From assembly GCA_029861795.1 (NCBI GenBank), contig JAOTYS010000034.1:1-19410 (forward strand): a stretch of DNA of 19,410 nucleotides, given 5' to 3'. The DNA is from Gammaproteobacteria bacterium. Lineage in GTDB: Bacteria > Pseudomonadota > Gammaproteobacteria > Arenicellales > JAOTYS01. The translations under genes and the position numbers were made by a program. Below the pieces are notes generated by a model. That model was not told the DNA's origin, did not search any database, and was given only the letters and a program-made list of their open reading frames with translations. Shown piece after piece: positions 1 to 6,931 of this stretch (position 1 is the stretch's first letter; each line of letters starts with the position of its first letter).

Positions 1-1
1 C

Positions 2-613
2 GAGGGTACTGGAAACTATCGTTATAACCAGGGCGATTTGTCTGATGAGGCATTCGTTCGGGATGTCATCAATAACACGGTCGTTGAATTCGGTGGGCTG
101 GACTATTTGGTCAATGCAACAGGGGTATTGTGGTTCGATCGCGACAAGTCCTTCAGCGAGATGGATTTGGATGTATGGGACAAGGTATACAGCATCAATC
201 TCAAATCTTTTGTTCTCACCTCTCGCTATGCAGTCGCCGAGATGAAAAAACGCGGCGGTGGTGCCATGGTGCACATTGCCTCTGTCGACGCGCTCCGTGC
301 AGACCTTAAACCACAAGACGCCTATGCGACATCAAAGGCCGCAATTATTCGCTTCTCCAAGTCCATCGCCATTCAGTGCGCCGCCGATGGTATTCGTTCC
401 AACGCCATCCTGCCCGGACCAGTGCTATCACCCATGCAGCAACGGTGGCAGGGCAAGGCGGATGTTCAAGCCTCTGTCGCACAGAACATACCCCTTGGAC
501 GTCTTGGTACTACCCAGGATCAGTCCAACGCCTGTTTGTTTCTGCTATCCGATAAGGCTTCGTTCATTACCGGGACGGAGCTCGTGGTAGACGGCGGTGT
601 GACTGCTCAATAG
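2..613 (+). CDS. Short-chain dehydrogenase/reductase (SDR), 5' end cut by window edge
   Basis: NAD(P)-dependent oxidoreductase of the classical SDR family; the substrate cannot be read from sequence. The reading frame is open from base 2 with no start codon, so the N-terminal Rossmann glycine motif lies outside the window. Seen directly: the NATG structural motif (Asn codon at 113-115), the catalytic serine (281-283), the Tyr-x3-Lys pair (Tyr 323-325, Lys 335-337), the PGPV segment after the active site and a family-typical C-terminus with GTELVVDGG. The apparent start at 38 is a TTG inside the gene and should not be used. The gene ends 120 bp before the Tat binding-protein gene on the same strand, so it may belong to the same catabolic unit, for example oxidising an alcohol intermediate. 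The family call is firm and the substrate unknown. Confidence 0.93.
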   Translation, partial: EGTGNYRYNQGDLSDEAFVRDVINNTVVEFGGLDYLVNATGVLWFDRDKSFSEMDLDVWDKVYSINLKSFVLTSRYAVAEMKKRGGGAMVHIASVDALRADLKPQDAYATSKAAIIRFSKSIAIQCAADGIRSNAILPGPVLSPMQQRWQGKADVQASVAQNIPLGRLGTTQDQSNACLFLLSDKASFITGTELVVDGGVTAQ

Positions 614-733
614 AACAAGTTTCGCGAGCTGCGTATCCGTTTTATTGGTTTCGTATCCACGGCATATCGTTTGTTGACCCCTATTAGGAGCAAGGCTACC
701 ATAAATTTCGCACCCCACGGAGGAGAGATCGAG

Positions 734-1942
734 ATGACTAAATCGACAAGTAAATTCAAAACCCAAAATGCCAAGCGACGAGACTGGTCACGCCGCAAGT
801 TCATCAAGGCGGGCGTGGCAGGAGCTGCTACGGCTTTCACTATGAAGAGCACTGGGCCCTTTATAAGAGATGCAAAGGCGGCCACGTTGGAGCTTCGTTG
901 GTTGGGATGGGAACACTATAACGTCAAGAGTCTCACCGCGGATTTTGAGAAGAATTTCGACGTAAAGGTGAGCGCGGGATTCTTCGACGGCAACTCGGAG
1001 GCATGGAATAAACTACGTGTTGGAGGAACCCAGGATTTTGACTTAGTGATGGCCGATGGATTCTGGCCAAGGCTTTATGGCAAACAAGGATTGGTGCAAC
1101 CGGTGGATTACAGCAAGCTCAGTAACTTGGAGTATGTGTTTTCGGATTTTGTACCGCCGTCTTATCCGCTGCTTCAGGAAGAGGATGGCGACAATATGAT
1201 TGCTGCGCCGAATTGCTGGGGCGGTTACGGTCTCACAGTGAATACCGATAAGGTGGATGAAGCGGATTCTGAATCGGTGAGCTTGCTGTTCAATGACAAG
1301 TACAAAGGACATTTGTCCACCAGCGCAAGATTCGAGGAAAACATCGCGCTGGCAGGCATCCTTGCCGCGCACCAAATGGGCACCGTCGACAGTCCACGCC
1401 CAGATGGCAAAAGCTTCAATCCTTATGTGCTCACAGATGAAGAATTAGAAGAGTGTAAGAAGCTCTTGATCAAGCAAAAGGGGTTGCTGGTCAATCGCTG
1501 GAATGACGAGGATACCCTCGAACGATTATTAAGGGCGCAAGTAGTGTGGGCATCGCCCGAGTGGTCGGGAATCTATCGGCGCATCCATTTCGATCGCCTT
1601 GATGGCAATACCGAGCTCAATATGAAACATGTGCTCAGGCCAAAAGAAGGGGGCCTCGGCTGGGTCGACACCTGGGGGATCACTTCAGGCGTCACCGACA
1701 GTGAGAAGCTGGAGATCGCCCACGAATGGATAAATTTCCGTCTGGAGCGTGACAACATGGTCATAGTGGCCACGGAAATCGGATGGGCGCCAACGGTTGA
1801 CGTGCGTGACCGCATTCCCGATCGCTATGTGGAGACCTTATTCTTAAACGAGACCGGCGCGATCCAGGGCCTTTATCAATTTGACGCGCCCTCTTCGCCC
1901 GAGAAGTGGGAACGCATCTGGTCAGAAGTTGAAGCGGCTTAA
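734..1942 (+). CDS. Tat-exported ABC transporter substrate-binding protein (polyamine/PotD-like)
   Basis: Periplasmic solute-binding protein of a polyamine-type (PotD/extracellular solute-binding family) importer, 402 residues. I chose the ATG at 734 because GGAGGAG lies 8 bases upstream (719-725); an in-frame TTG at 671 has no such site. The N-terminus carries a twin-arginine signal: SRRKFIK at residues 19-25, a hydrophobic Gly/Ala stretch, and a probable cleavage after AKA near residue 49. Export folded through Tat is unusual for this family, whose characterised members such as PotD mostly use Sec. The ATPase and two permease genes follow, separated by a 219-bp gap with a strong hairpin. 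That arrangement is common where the binding protein is made in excess over the membrane parts. The substrate is unknown; the neighbouring hydrolase, GST and Rieske genes suggest a catabolised nitrogen compound. Confidence 0.88.
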   Translation: MTKSTSKFKTQNAKRRDWSRRKFIKAGVAGAATAFTMKSTGPFIRDAKAATLELRWLGWEHYNVKSLTADFEKNFDVKVSAGFFDGNSEAWNKLRVGGTQDFDLVMADGFWPRLYGKQGLVQPVDYSKLSNLEYVFSDFVPPSYPLLQEEDGDNMIAAPNCWGGYGLTVNTDKVDEADSESVSLLFNDKYKGHLSTSARFEENIALAGILAAHQMGTVDSPRPDGKSFNPYVLTDEELEECKKLLIKQKGLLVNRWNDEDTLERLLRAQVVWASPEWSGIYRRIHFDRLDGNTELNMKHVLRPKEGGLGWVDTWGITSGVTDSEKLEIAHEWINFRLERDNMVIVATEIGWAPTVDVRDRIPDRYVETLFLNETGAIQGLYQFDAPSSPEKWERIWSEVEAA

Positions 1943-1960
1943 CCTCACGACTAGAACCCA

Positions 1961-2088
1961 TCTCAAAATGCCTGCGTTTTGCCGATACGGCGTTAAAAAT
2001 GGTCTCAAAATGCTCATGTATTCACATAAATACTGTGCTTTTTCGACCGTTTTCGCCTTGTCTCGCCTGCGCCCGCCTATTTTGAGAG
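1961..2088. repeat. REP-like intergenic palindromic element
   Basis: TCTCAAAAT occurs directly at 1961-1969 and 2003-2011, and its inverse complement ATTTTGAGA at 2080-2088, so the block is bracketed by inverted arms. Inside, AAAATGGTC near 1996-2004 can pair with GACCGTTTT (2045-2053, one G-U), and GTATT (2018-2022) pairs with AATAC (2029-2033). Most of the element can therefore fold into an imperfect cruciform or hairpin. It lies entirely between the binding-protein stop and the ATPase start. The composition resembles multi-copy palindromic elements seen in gammaproteobacterial intergenic regions. That similarity is from memory, and copy number cannot be judged from one window. Confidence 0.55.
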
Positions 2089-2113
2089 TAGGTCTGGTCT
2101 GACCGCTCTGACA

Positions 2114-2145
2114 CGCAGGGGCACGTCTGACGATGTGCCCCTGTG
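2114..2145 (+). terminator. 14-bp stem-loop between binding-protein and ATPase genes (partial terminator/attenuator or mRNA stabiliser)
   Basis: Bases 2114-2127 pair with 2132-2145 to give a continuous 14-bp stem with two G-U pairs and a four-base TGAC loop. Its core, CAGGGGCAC/GTGCCCCTG, is perfect. The following bases (ATCTCTATTT) are only moderately T-rich, so this is not a textbook intrinsic terminator. The hairpin ends 16 bases before the ATPase ATG at 2162. The position suggests that it lowers expression of the ATPase and permeases relative to the binding protein, or protects the 3' end of the binding-protein mRNA. Confidence 0.6.
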
Positions 2146-2161
2146 ATCTCTATTTAACCCC

Positions 2162-3280
2162 ATGAATAACCCGGTACTTAGAATCGACCGAGTCACCAAA
2201 CGCTTTGGCGCAGTCCAAGCCGTAAAAGGGGTGAGCCTAGACATCGACAAGGGAGAATTCTTTGCCATTCTTGGGCCCTCCGGTTCGGGCAAGACAACTC
2301 TGCTTCGAATCATCGCTGGGCTGGAGACGCCGGACGTAGGCACGGTTCATATTGCTGATCGCGATGTGACGCGGCTGCCGCCTTACGAACGACGTATCGG
2401 AATGGTGTTTCAAGATTTCTTGCTCTTCCCCCACAAGACTGTGTCTAAAAACATCGCTTTCCCGTTGAAGATGCAAGGCGTGCTGGCCACAGGGCAAGAC
2501 GAGCAAGTGCGATGGGCTTTGGATTTTGTTCGCCTAACAGAGGTTGCGGATCGCTATCCACATCAACTTTCTGGTGGACAGAAGCAGCGCGTGGCCTTGG
2601 CCCGAGGGTTGGTCGCGCGTCCCGAGATCCTGTTGTTGGATGAGCCACTGGCAAATCTTGATCGAGAGCTCCGCAAAGAAATGGAAGTGGAGGTGCGCCG
2701 TTACCAAGTTGAGCTAGGTATCCCCTTTGTGTATGTCACTCACAATCAAGAAGAAGCGCTTACCATGAGCGACCGGATCGCGGTGATGGATCAAGGGTTG
2801 TTCGAGCAGGTGGGCCCGAAGCTAGAGGTCTACGCCAAACCCGCAAATCGTTTTGTGGCGTCGTTTGTGGGATCCGCGAATAGAATTGTGGGGTCGCTAG
2901 TGGACGTGAACGGTGAAACTGCGTCGTTAGACTGGGATGGCGAGGTATTAAATGTGGTGCGGCCGAATGGCGCTGAGAAAGGCGACAGGGTAGAACTCTT
3001 CATAAAGAGCGAGCGTATTCGCATCGACAAGCCTGGCGATGGTGAATCTGTGAACAGCACTGAAAACCGAATTCGGGGACGACTACTAGATATTATTTTC
3101 AAAGGTCAGTACGCGGACTATCTGGTTCGTCTGAATAACGGTGCAGAAATCGTCGTCAGTGATACGCCGGACATATCCGCTGTAAGTCGGTCTGATGAGG
3201 TCGAGGTTTCGTGGCAAGTTGATGCCGGTGATTGTTTTGCGGTGAAGGGAGAAGCCACCCCGCAAGTCAGTGACAACTGA
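2162..3280 (+). CDS. ABC transporter ATP-binding protein (PotA-like)
   Basis: Cytoplasmic ATPase that powers the importer, 372 residues, typical for the PotA/MalK-like class with a C-terminal regulatory domain. Motifs seen: Walker A GPSGSGKT at 38-45, Q-loop Gln 84, signature LSGGQ at 136-140, Walker B LLLDEP at 157-162, and a switch His in VTHNQEEA near 190-197. The part after about residue 280 fits a TOBE-type domain. The ATG at 2162 has no clear ribosome-binding sequence in front of it; the region before it is occupied by a hairpin. The stop codon overlaps the next start by one base, so the permease is translationally coupled. The call as an ABC ATPase is certain. The polyamine-type assignment rests on the neighbours and domain layout, not on a known substrate. 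Confidence 0.95.
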   Translation: MNNPVLRIDRVTKRFGAVQAVKGVSLDIDKGEFFAILGPSGSGKTTLLRIIAGLETPDVGTVHIADRDVTRLPPYERRIGMVFQDFLLFPHKTVSKNIAFPLKMQGVLATGQDEQVRWALDFVRLTEVADRYPHQLSGGQKQRVALARGLVARPEILLLDEPLANLDRELRKEMEVEVRRYQVELGIPFVYVTHNQEEALTMSDRIAVMDQGLFEQVGPKLEVYAKPANRFVASFVGSANRIVGSLVDVNGETASLDWDGEVLNVVRPNGAEKGDRVELFIKSERIRIDKPGDGESVNSTENRIRGRLLDIIFKGQYADYLVRLNNGAEIVVSDTPDISAVSRSDEVEVSWQVDAGDCFAVKGEATPQVSDN

Positions 3281-4173
3281 TGTCTGCGACCGCTCTCACG
3301 TCTCTGCGGCATGATCAGCGTTTTCGCTTCGCACTACTTACGTTCCCTGGCGCTTTGTTCGTTCTGGTGTTTCTCATCCTGCCACTGCTATCTATCGTTG
3401 TTTTTAGCTTATGGCGCACCGAGAACTACGAGATAATCTCGGACTGGAATATTGAAAACTACAAGGTCATTCTCACCACCGCGACATATTTGAAGTTTTT
3501 GGGTCGGTCGGTATTGATGGCCTTGGCGGTGTCCGCAATCTGTTTGGTCTATGCCTACCCTGTTGCTTATTTGATCGCCAAACATGGTGGTCGATTTCGA
3601 CTGATCTTGATACTCCTTACCGCCGCACCCTTTCTTACCGGCGTGATACTTCGCGTTACTGCGATTCAGCATATCCTCGGCCCGATCGGTTTGGTCAACA
3701 TGGCGTTAACCACCTTCGGCATAGAGCCCATCGAGGTGTTGATGTACTCCAACATCGCCACCGCTATAGGTCTGGTCTATCTATGGATCCCATTCATGAT
3801 CCTTGCAATCTATCTGTCATTGTTGAATTTCGACTTTGAGCTTCTGGAGGTGGCCAAGGTCTGCGGGGCAAAGCCGTGGCGGGCGTTTATCGAACTGACT
3901 TGGCCACTTAACCGCATGGGCACGATGATCGGGATTATTCTGGTATTTGTGCCGACCTTGGCGGCCAACGTGACACCGAAGTTTCTAGGTGGTGTTAACG
4001 GATCGCTGTACGGCAACATCCTTGATCATCAGTTTGGGGCCACCGGCACGTGGGCGTTGGGATCGGCCATGGGCGTCGTTCTGTTTGTGGTTTCGCTGGT
4101 GTTCATTGTTATCGTGTGGCGCAGCGTAAATCTGCGTCGCAGTGGATTTACTGGAATGGAGTCAAGACAGTGA
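3280..4173 (+). CDS. ABC transporter permease 1 (PotB-like)
   Basis: Inner-membrane permease, 297 residues, with about six hydrophobic segments, the first near residues 18-44. The EAA coupling loop, which contacts the ATPase, lies at about 190-210 (EVAKVCGAKPWRAFIELTWP), as expected for binding-protein-dependent transport permeases. The ATG at 3280 shares its A with the TGA stop of the ATPase gene, and the 3' end overlaps the next permease by four bases. Both support one polycistronic message. PotB-type permeases form a heterodimer with a PotC-type partner, which is the next gene. The substrate is not evident from the sequence. Confidence 0.93.
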   Translation: MSATALTSLRHDQRFRFALLTFPGALFVLVFLILPLLSIVVFSLWRTENYEIISDWNIENYKVILTTATYLKFLGRSVLMALAVSAICLVYAYPVAYLIAKHGGRFRLILILLTAAPFLTGVILRVTAIQHILGPIGLVNMALTTFGIEPIEVLMYSNIATAIGLVYLWIPFMILAIYLSLLNFDFELLEVAKVCGAKPWRAFIELTWPLNRMGTMIGIILVFVPTLAANVTPKFLGGVNGSLYGNILDHQFGATGTWALGSAMGVVLFVVSLVFIVIVWRSVNLRRSGFTGMESRQ

Positions 4174-4988
4174 GCGCGGTCAACCCCGGGGAGCGTTTGG
4201 TCATCACTAGTCAGACAGTGATGCTCATCATCCTGTACTTGTTTCTGTACTTTCCTATTTTCTACATTACCTACTTATCATTTGCCTCCAACAGTGTGTG
4301 GCCGTTTCCGCCGGAGTTTACCTGGGAGTGGTATCAACGCTTAGGCATCATGAGCGACTTTCATGCGGGACTAAGGAACAGTTTGATCATCGGTATCGGT
4401 AGTGGTGTGGTCGCCGCCTTATTCGCCACGATTGCGGTGATCGGAATTTTGAAATACCCCATGCGCGGGCGTGGACTGCTCATCGGAATTTATCTGTCTC
4501 CGCTTTTTGTGGCCCAGGTATTGATTGGGATTTCCACCTTGATGTTTAACCGCAATGTCCTGGGGCTGCCGGGTCATATCGGCTCCGCAATCATCGCTAA
4601 CGGCACCTATGGGTTGTCTTTTGCGTTTCTAGTGTTGATGGCACAACTGTTGCGCTACGACTGGCGCCTCGATGAGGTGGCGATGGTGTTTGGCGCCCGA
4701 CCCGCACGTTGCTTCTTTGAGGTCACCTTGCCGAGCGTTTGGCCAGCGGTGCTAGGGGCGTTTGTGGTCAGTTTTCTGCTTGGTTTTAACAATTTCGATA
4801 TCTCGTTCTATAACTTGGGCGCTATTCCGACCTTGCCGACCATTGCATGGGGTACCTTGCGCCACGGTATTGAGCCGGAGCTGTACGCATTGGCTTCCAT
4901 AGTCAATGCGCTGGTGTTTGTCGGTTTGATCCTGCTCTATGTGTTGATACGCTCGGGCTACGTTCGACTAGGTGTACCTGAAGACTGA
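4170..4988 (+). CDS. ABC transporter permease 2 (PotC-like)
   Basis: Second inner-membrane permease of the importer, 272 residues. I place the start at GTG 4170, overlapping the previous TGA in a GTGA arrangement. The open frame reaches further upstream, but those residues (from about 4050) are charged, unlike a permease, and read through the end of the first permease gene. From GTG the protein begins with a short cytoplasmic tail, then a hydrophobic helix from about residue 13. The EAA loop (DEVAMVFGARPARCFFEVTLP) sits at about 167-187, at the normal distance from the C-terminus. The gene completes the binding protein/ATPase/two-permease set and is followed 53 bp later by the M24-fold hydrolase gene. 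Confidence 0.93.
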   Translation: MSAVNPGERLVITSQTVMLIILYLFLYFPIFYITYLSFASNSVWPFPPEFTWEWYQRLGIMSDFHAGLRNSLIIGIGSGVVAALFATIAVIGILKYPMRGRGLLIGIYLSPLFVAQVLIGISTLMFNRNVLGLPGHIGSAIIANGTYGLSFAFLVLMAQLLRYDWRLDEVAMVFGARPARCFFEVTLPSVWPAVLGAFVVSFLLGFNNFDISFYNLGAIPTLPTIAWGTLRHGIEPELYALASIVNALVFVGLILLYVLIRSGYVRLGVPED

Positions 4989-5041
4989 CGGTCGGGCGGT
5001 CTTAGCGACGAATCCTCCAGCCATTCTCCACTGCGACTGCT

Positions 5042-6211
5042 ATGAGCTCTCCTGAATTTGCAGCTTTCTCTGAAGCCGAACATCGAGAACGGCTACAACG
5101 CGCACGCCAACAACTAAGGGCGGCAGGTATTGAGCTGTGTATAGCCGTAGCCCCAGAGGACTTGTACTACTTGGCCGGTTACGATTCCTGGGTGAGCGTC
5201 AATAGCCCGCAAGCATTGCTGTTTTCGGTAACGCAAAATGATGAACCTACATTGGTCGTTCGTGACGTAGATGTAGTGCTTGCCACGGAGTCCTCGTGGG
5301 TAAAAGACATTCGCAGCTATCATCTCTACGTTGATGACGTGGCGGCGCTTATAGCACAGGTAGCACGAGAGAAAGGCTTGATGGATGGACCAGTGGCCAT
5401 GGAGCTTCAGTCCTACGCGTTGCCGCATTCGTTGGGGTGCGCGCTTACCCAAGCGCTGTCGCCCGCGCATGTTATCGATGCGACAACGTCGCTAGGCGAT
5501 CTTCGGGTGGTGAAGTCTGCCACCGAGCACGGTTATACACGCCAAGCAGCCCGGTATGCGAATTACGGCTTGGATGCGGCCCGTGCCGCACTTAAATCCG
5601 GGATCATGGAGATTGAATTGGCGGGCGCTATTGAGGGTGCGATGCGTTCTGCGGGCAGTGACTATTGGTCAATTCCTACTGAACTTTCGAGCGGGCTGCG
5701 CACACCCGGAGGCCATGCGACACCGCGTGATCGAGCCATCCAAACAGGAGAACTGGTGCACATGGAGTTCGCCGGCGTGCACCAGCGCTATCATGCCGTT
5801 GCGATCCACACCATGGCTTTAGGTGATCCGGGGTCGCGGGCACGACAAGTGTATGAGGCGGTACGCACATCGTTGCGTGCCGGGCTGGATGTGATTCGCC
5901 CAGGCGTAGCGGTGAGTGAAGTCGAGCAAGCGTCGCTTGAACCCTTGCGACAGCGCAATCTTGATGAGTTTGCGCTGATGCGATTTGGTTACGGTATCGG
6001 TATCGCCTATCCGCCAATCTGGCTTGAAACACTCCAAATCAGCCGTGGCTTTGATCGCACGCTGCAACCCGGAATGGTGTTTGTACTACACGGTTACGTG
6101 CAGCTCTTGGATGAAGGTATCGGTGTGATCCAGGGCGGGACTTGGGCGTTGACCGACTCGGGATTGGAGATGCTGGTTGGTGGTGGCGACGTGGGTTTGG
6201 AGGTTATCTGA
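5042..6211 (+). CDS. M24/creatinase-fold hydrolase lacking canonical metal ligands
   Basis: A 389-residue 'pita-bread' protein: a creatinase-type N-terminal domain (about 1-150, with PEDLYYLAGYDSW) and an M24 catalytic domain (about 160-385). M24 aminopeptidases bind two metals with Asp, Asp, His, Glu, Glu. Here the first Asp region reads HMEF (Glu242), the second Asp site reads YHAVAIHT, the GHGIG-type His is Tyr317 (GYGIG), the late Glu is His350 (VLHG), and the last acid region is GGTWALTD (366-372). The His in GGHATP (His225) is kept at the place of the catalytic His of creatinase. It is therefore probably not a metallopeptidase. It may be a metal-free C-N hydrolase or a divergent enzyme. 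Its position after an importer fits hydrolysis of the imported compound. Creatinase and ectoine-hydrolase relatives are candidates, unproven. Confidence 0.85.
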   Translation: MSSPEFAAFSEAEHRERLQRARQQLRAAGIELCIAVAPEDLYYLAGYDSWVSVNSPQALLFSVTQNDEPTLVVRDVDVVLATESSWVKDIRSYHLYVDDVAALIAQVAREKGLMDGPVAMELQSYALPHSLGCALTQALSPAHVIDATTSLGDLRVVKSATEHGYTRQAARYANYGLDAARAALKSGIMEIELAGAIEGAMRSAGSDYWSIPTELSSGLRTPGGHATPRDRAIQTGELVHMEFAGVHQRYHAVAIHTMALGDPGSRARQVYEAVRTSLRAGLDVIRPGVAVSEVEQASLEPLRQRNLDEFALMRFGYGIGIAYPPIWLETLQISRGFDRTLQPGMVFVLHGYVQLLDEGIGVIQGGTWALTDSGLEMLVGGGDVGLEVI

Positions 6212-6289
6212 GCCGCTGTGGTCTGTGGTACCGATGGCGCGTATCATTGAGTTTCAAAGTTACATGATTCCAATTAGGAGGAGGAGAAC

Positions 6290-6931
6290 ATGGCTAATCC
6301 CATTATCTATGGACCCGCTTATAGCACTTTCGCACGCACTGTTCGCCTCGGGCTTGAGGAGAAGGGTGTGCCTTATGAACTGCAAGAGGTAGATCTGTTG
6401 AGCGGTGCCCATCAGTCGGCAGAGCATCTGGCACGACATCCTTTTGGTAAGGTGCCGGCCTTTTCCCACGATGGCTTCGACCTTTATGAGACCGGCGCTA
6501 TTCTGCGTTACATAAACGATACGTTTGATGGCGTCGCCCTTCAGCCGTCTGATGCGCGCCAGCGTGCACGCATGAATCAGATTGTCAGCATAGTAGATTC
6601 ATATGCCTACCCGTGTTTTATCACCAATATTTTCATTCCGCGTGTGGTTGCACCGATGACGGGCGGGACCACAGATGAGGCGGCGGTGGAAGCGGAGATG
6701 CCAAAAGCAGAGACCTGTGTGCGGCAGCTAGACAAGCTAGTGGGCAATAACAAATATGCAGCCGGCGACACGCTGAGCATGGCGGACCTAGCACTGGTGC
6801 CGGTGTATGACTACTTTTCGCAAACGCCGGAAGGTCAGAAGTCGCTACAAGCTGCGCCCAACCTGCAGCGTTGGTGGTCGTCGATCAGTGCGCGCCCAAG
6901 TGTGGAGAAGACCAAGCCCTCGATGGGATGA
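6290..6931 (+). CDS. Glutathione S-transferase family protein
   Basis: Cytosolic GST-fold protein of 213 residues, the usual length. The N-terminal thioredoxin-like domain (about 4-80) has Ser12 at the catalytic position, the cis-proline in FGKVPAF (Pro56) and the glutathione-contacting Glu-Thr pair in YETGAI (67-68). The helical C-terminal domain includes the conserved MADLALVPVYDYF segment near residue 163. A strong purine-rich ribosome site (AGGAGGAGG, 6276-6284) lies just before the ATG. The last four bases overlap the start of the Rieske fusion gene (ATGA), so the two proteins are made together. GSTs in catabolic clusters often isomerise, dehalogenate or conjugate reactive intermediates; which applies here is unknown. 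Confidence 0.93.
   Translation: MANPIIYGPAYSTFARTVRLGLEEKGVPYELQEVDLLSGAHQSAEHLARHPFGKVPAFSHDGFDLYETGAILRYINDTFDGVALQPSDARQRARMNQIVSIVDSYAYPCFITNIFIPRVVAPMTGGTTDEAAVEAEMPKAETCVRQLDKLVGNNKYAAGDTLSMADLALVPVYDYFSQTPEGQKSLQAAPNLQRWWSSISARPSVEKTKPSMG

Noticed and set aside
4050..4169. Upstream extension of the second permease frame
   Set aside because: It is the end of the first permease read in another frame; the overlapping GTG at 4170 gives a normal permease N-terminus.
5042..6211. Annotation as Xaa-Pro aminopeptidase
   Set aside because: Metal-ligand positions are replaced, so a metallopeptidase label would be misleading.
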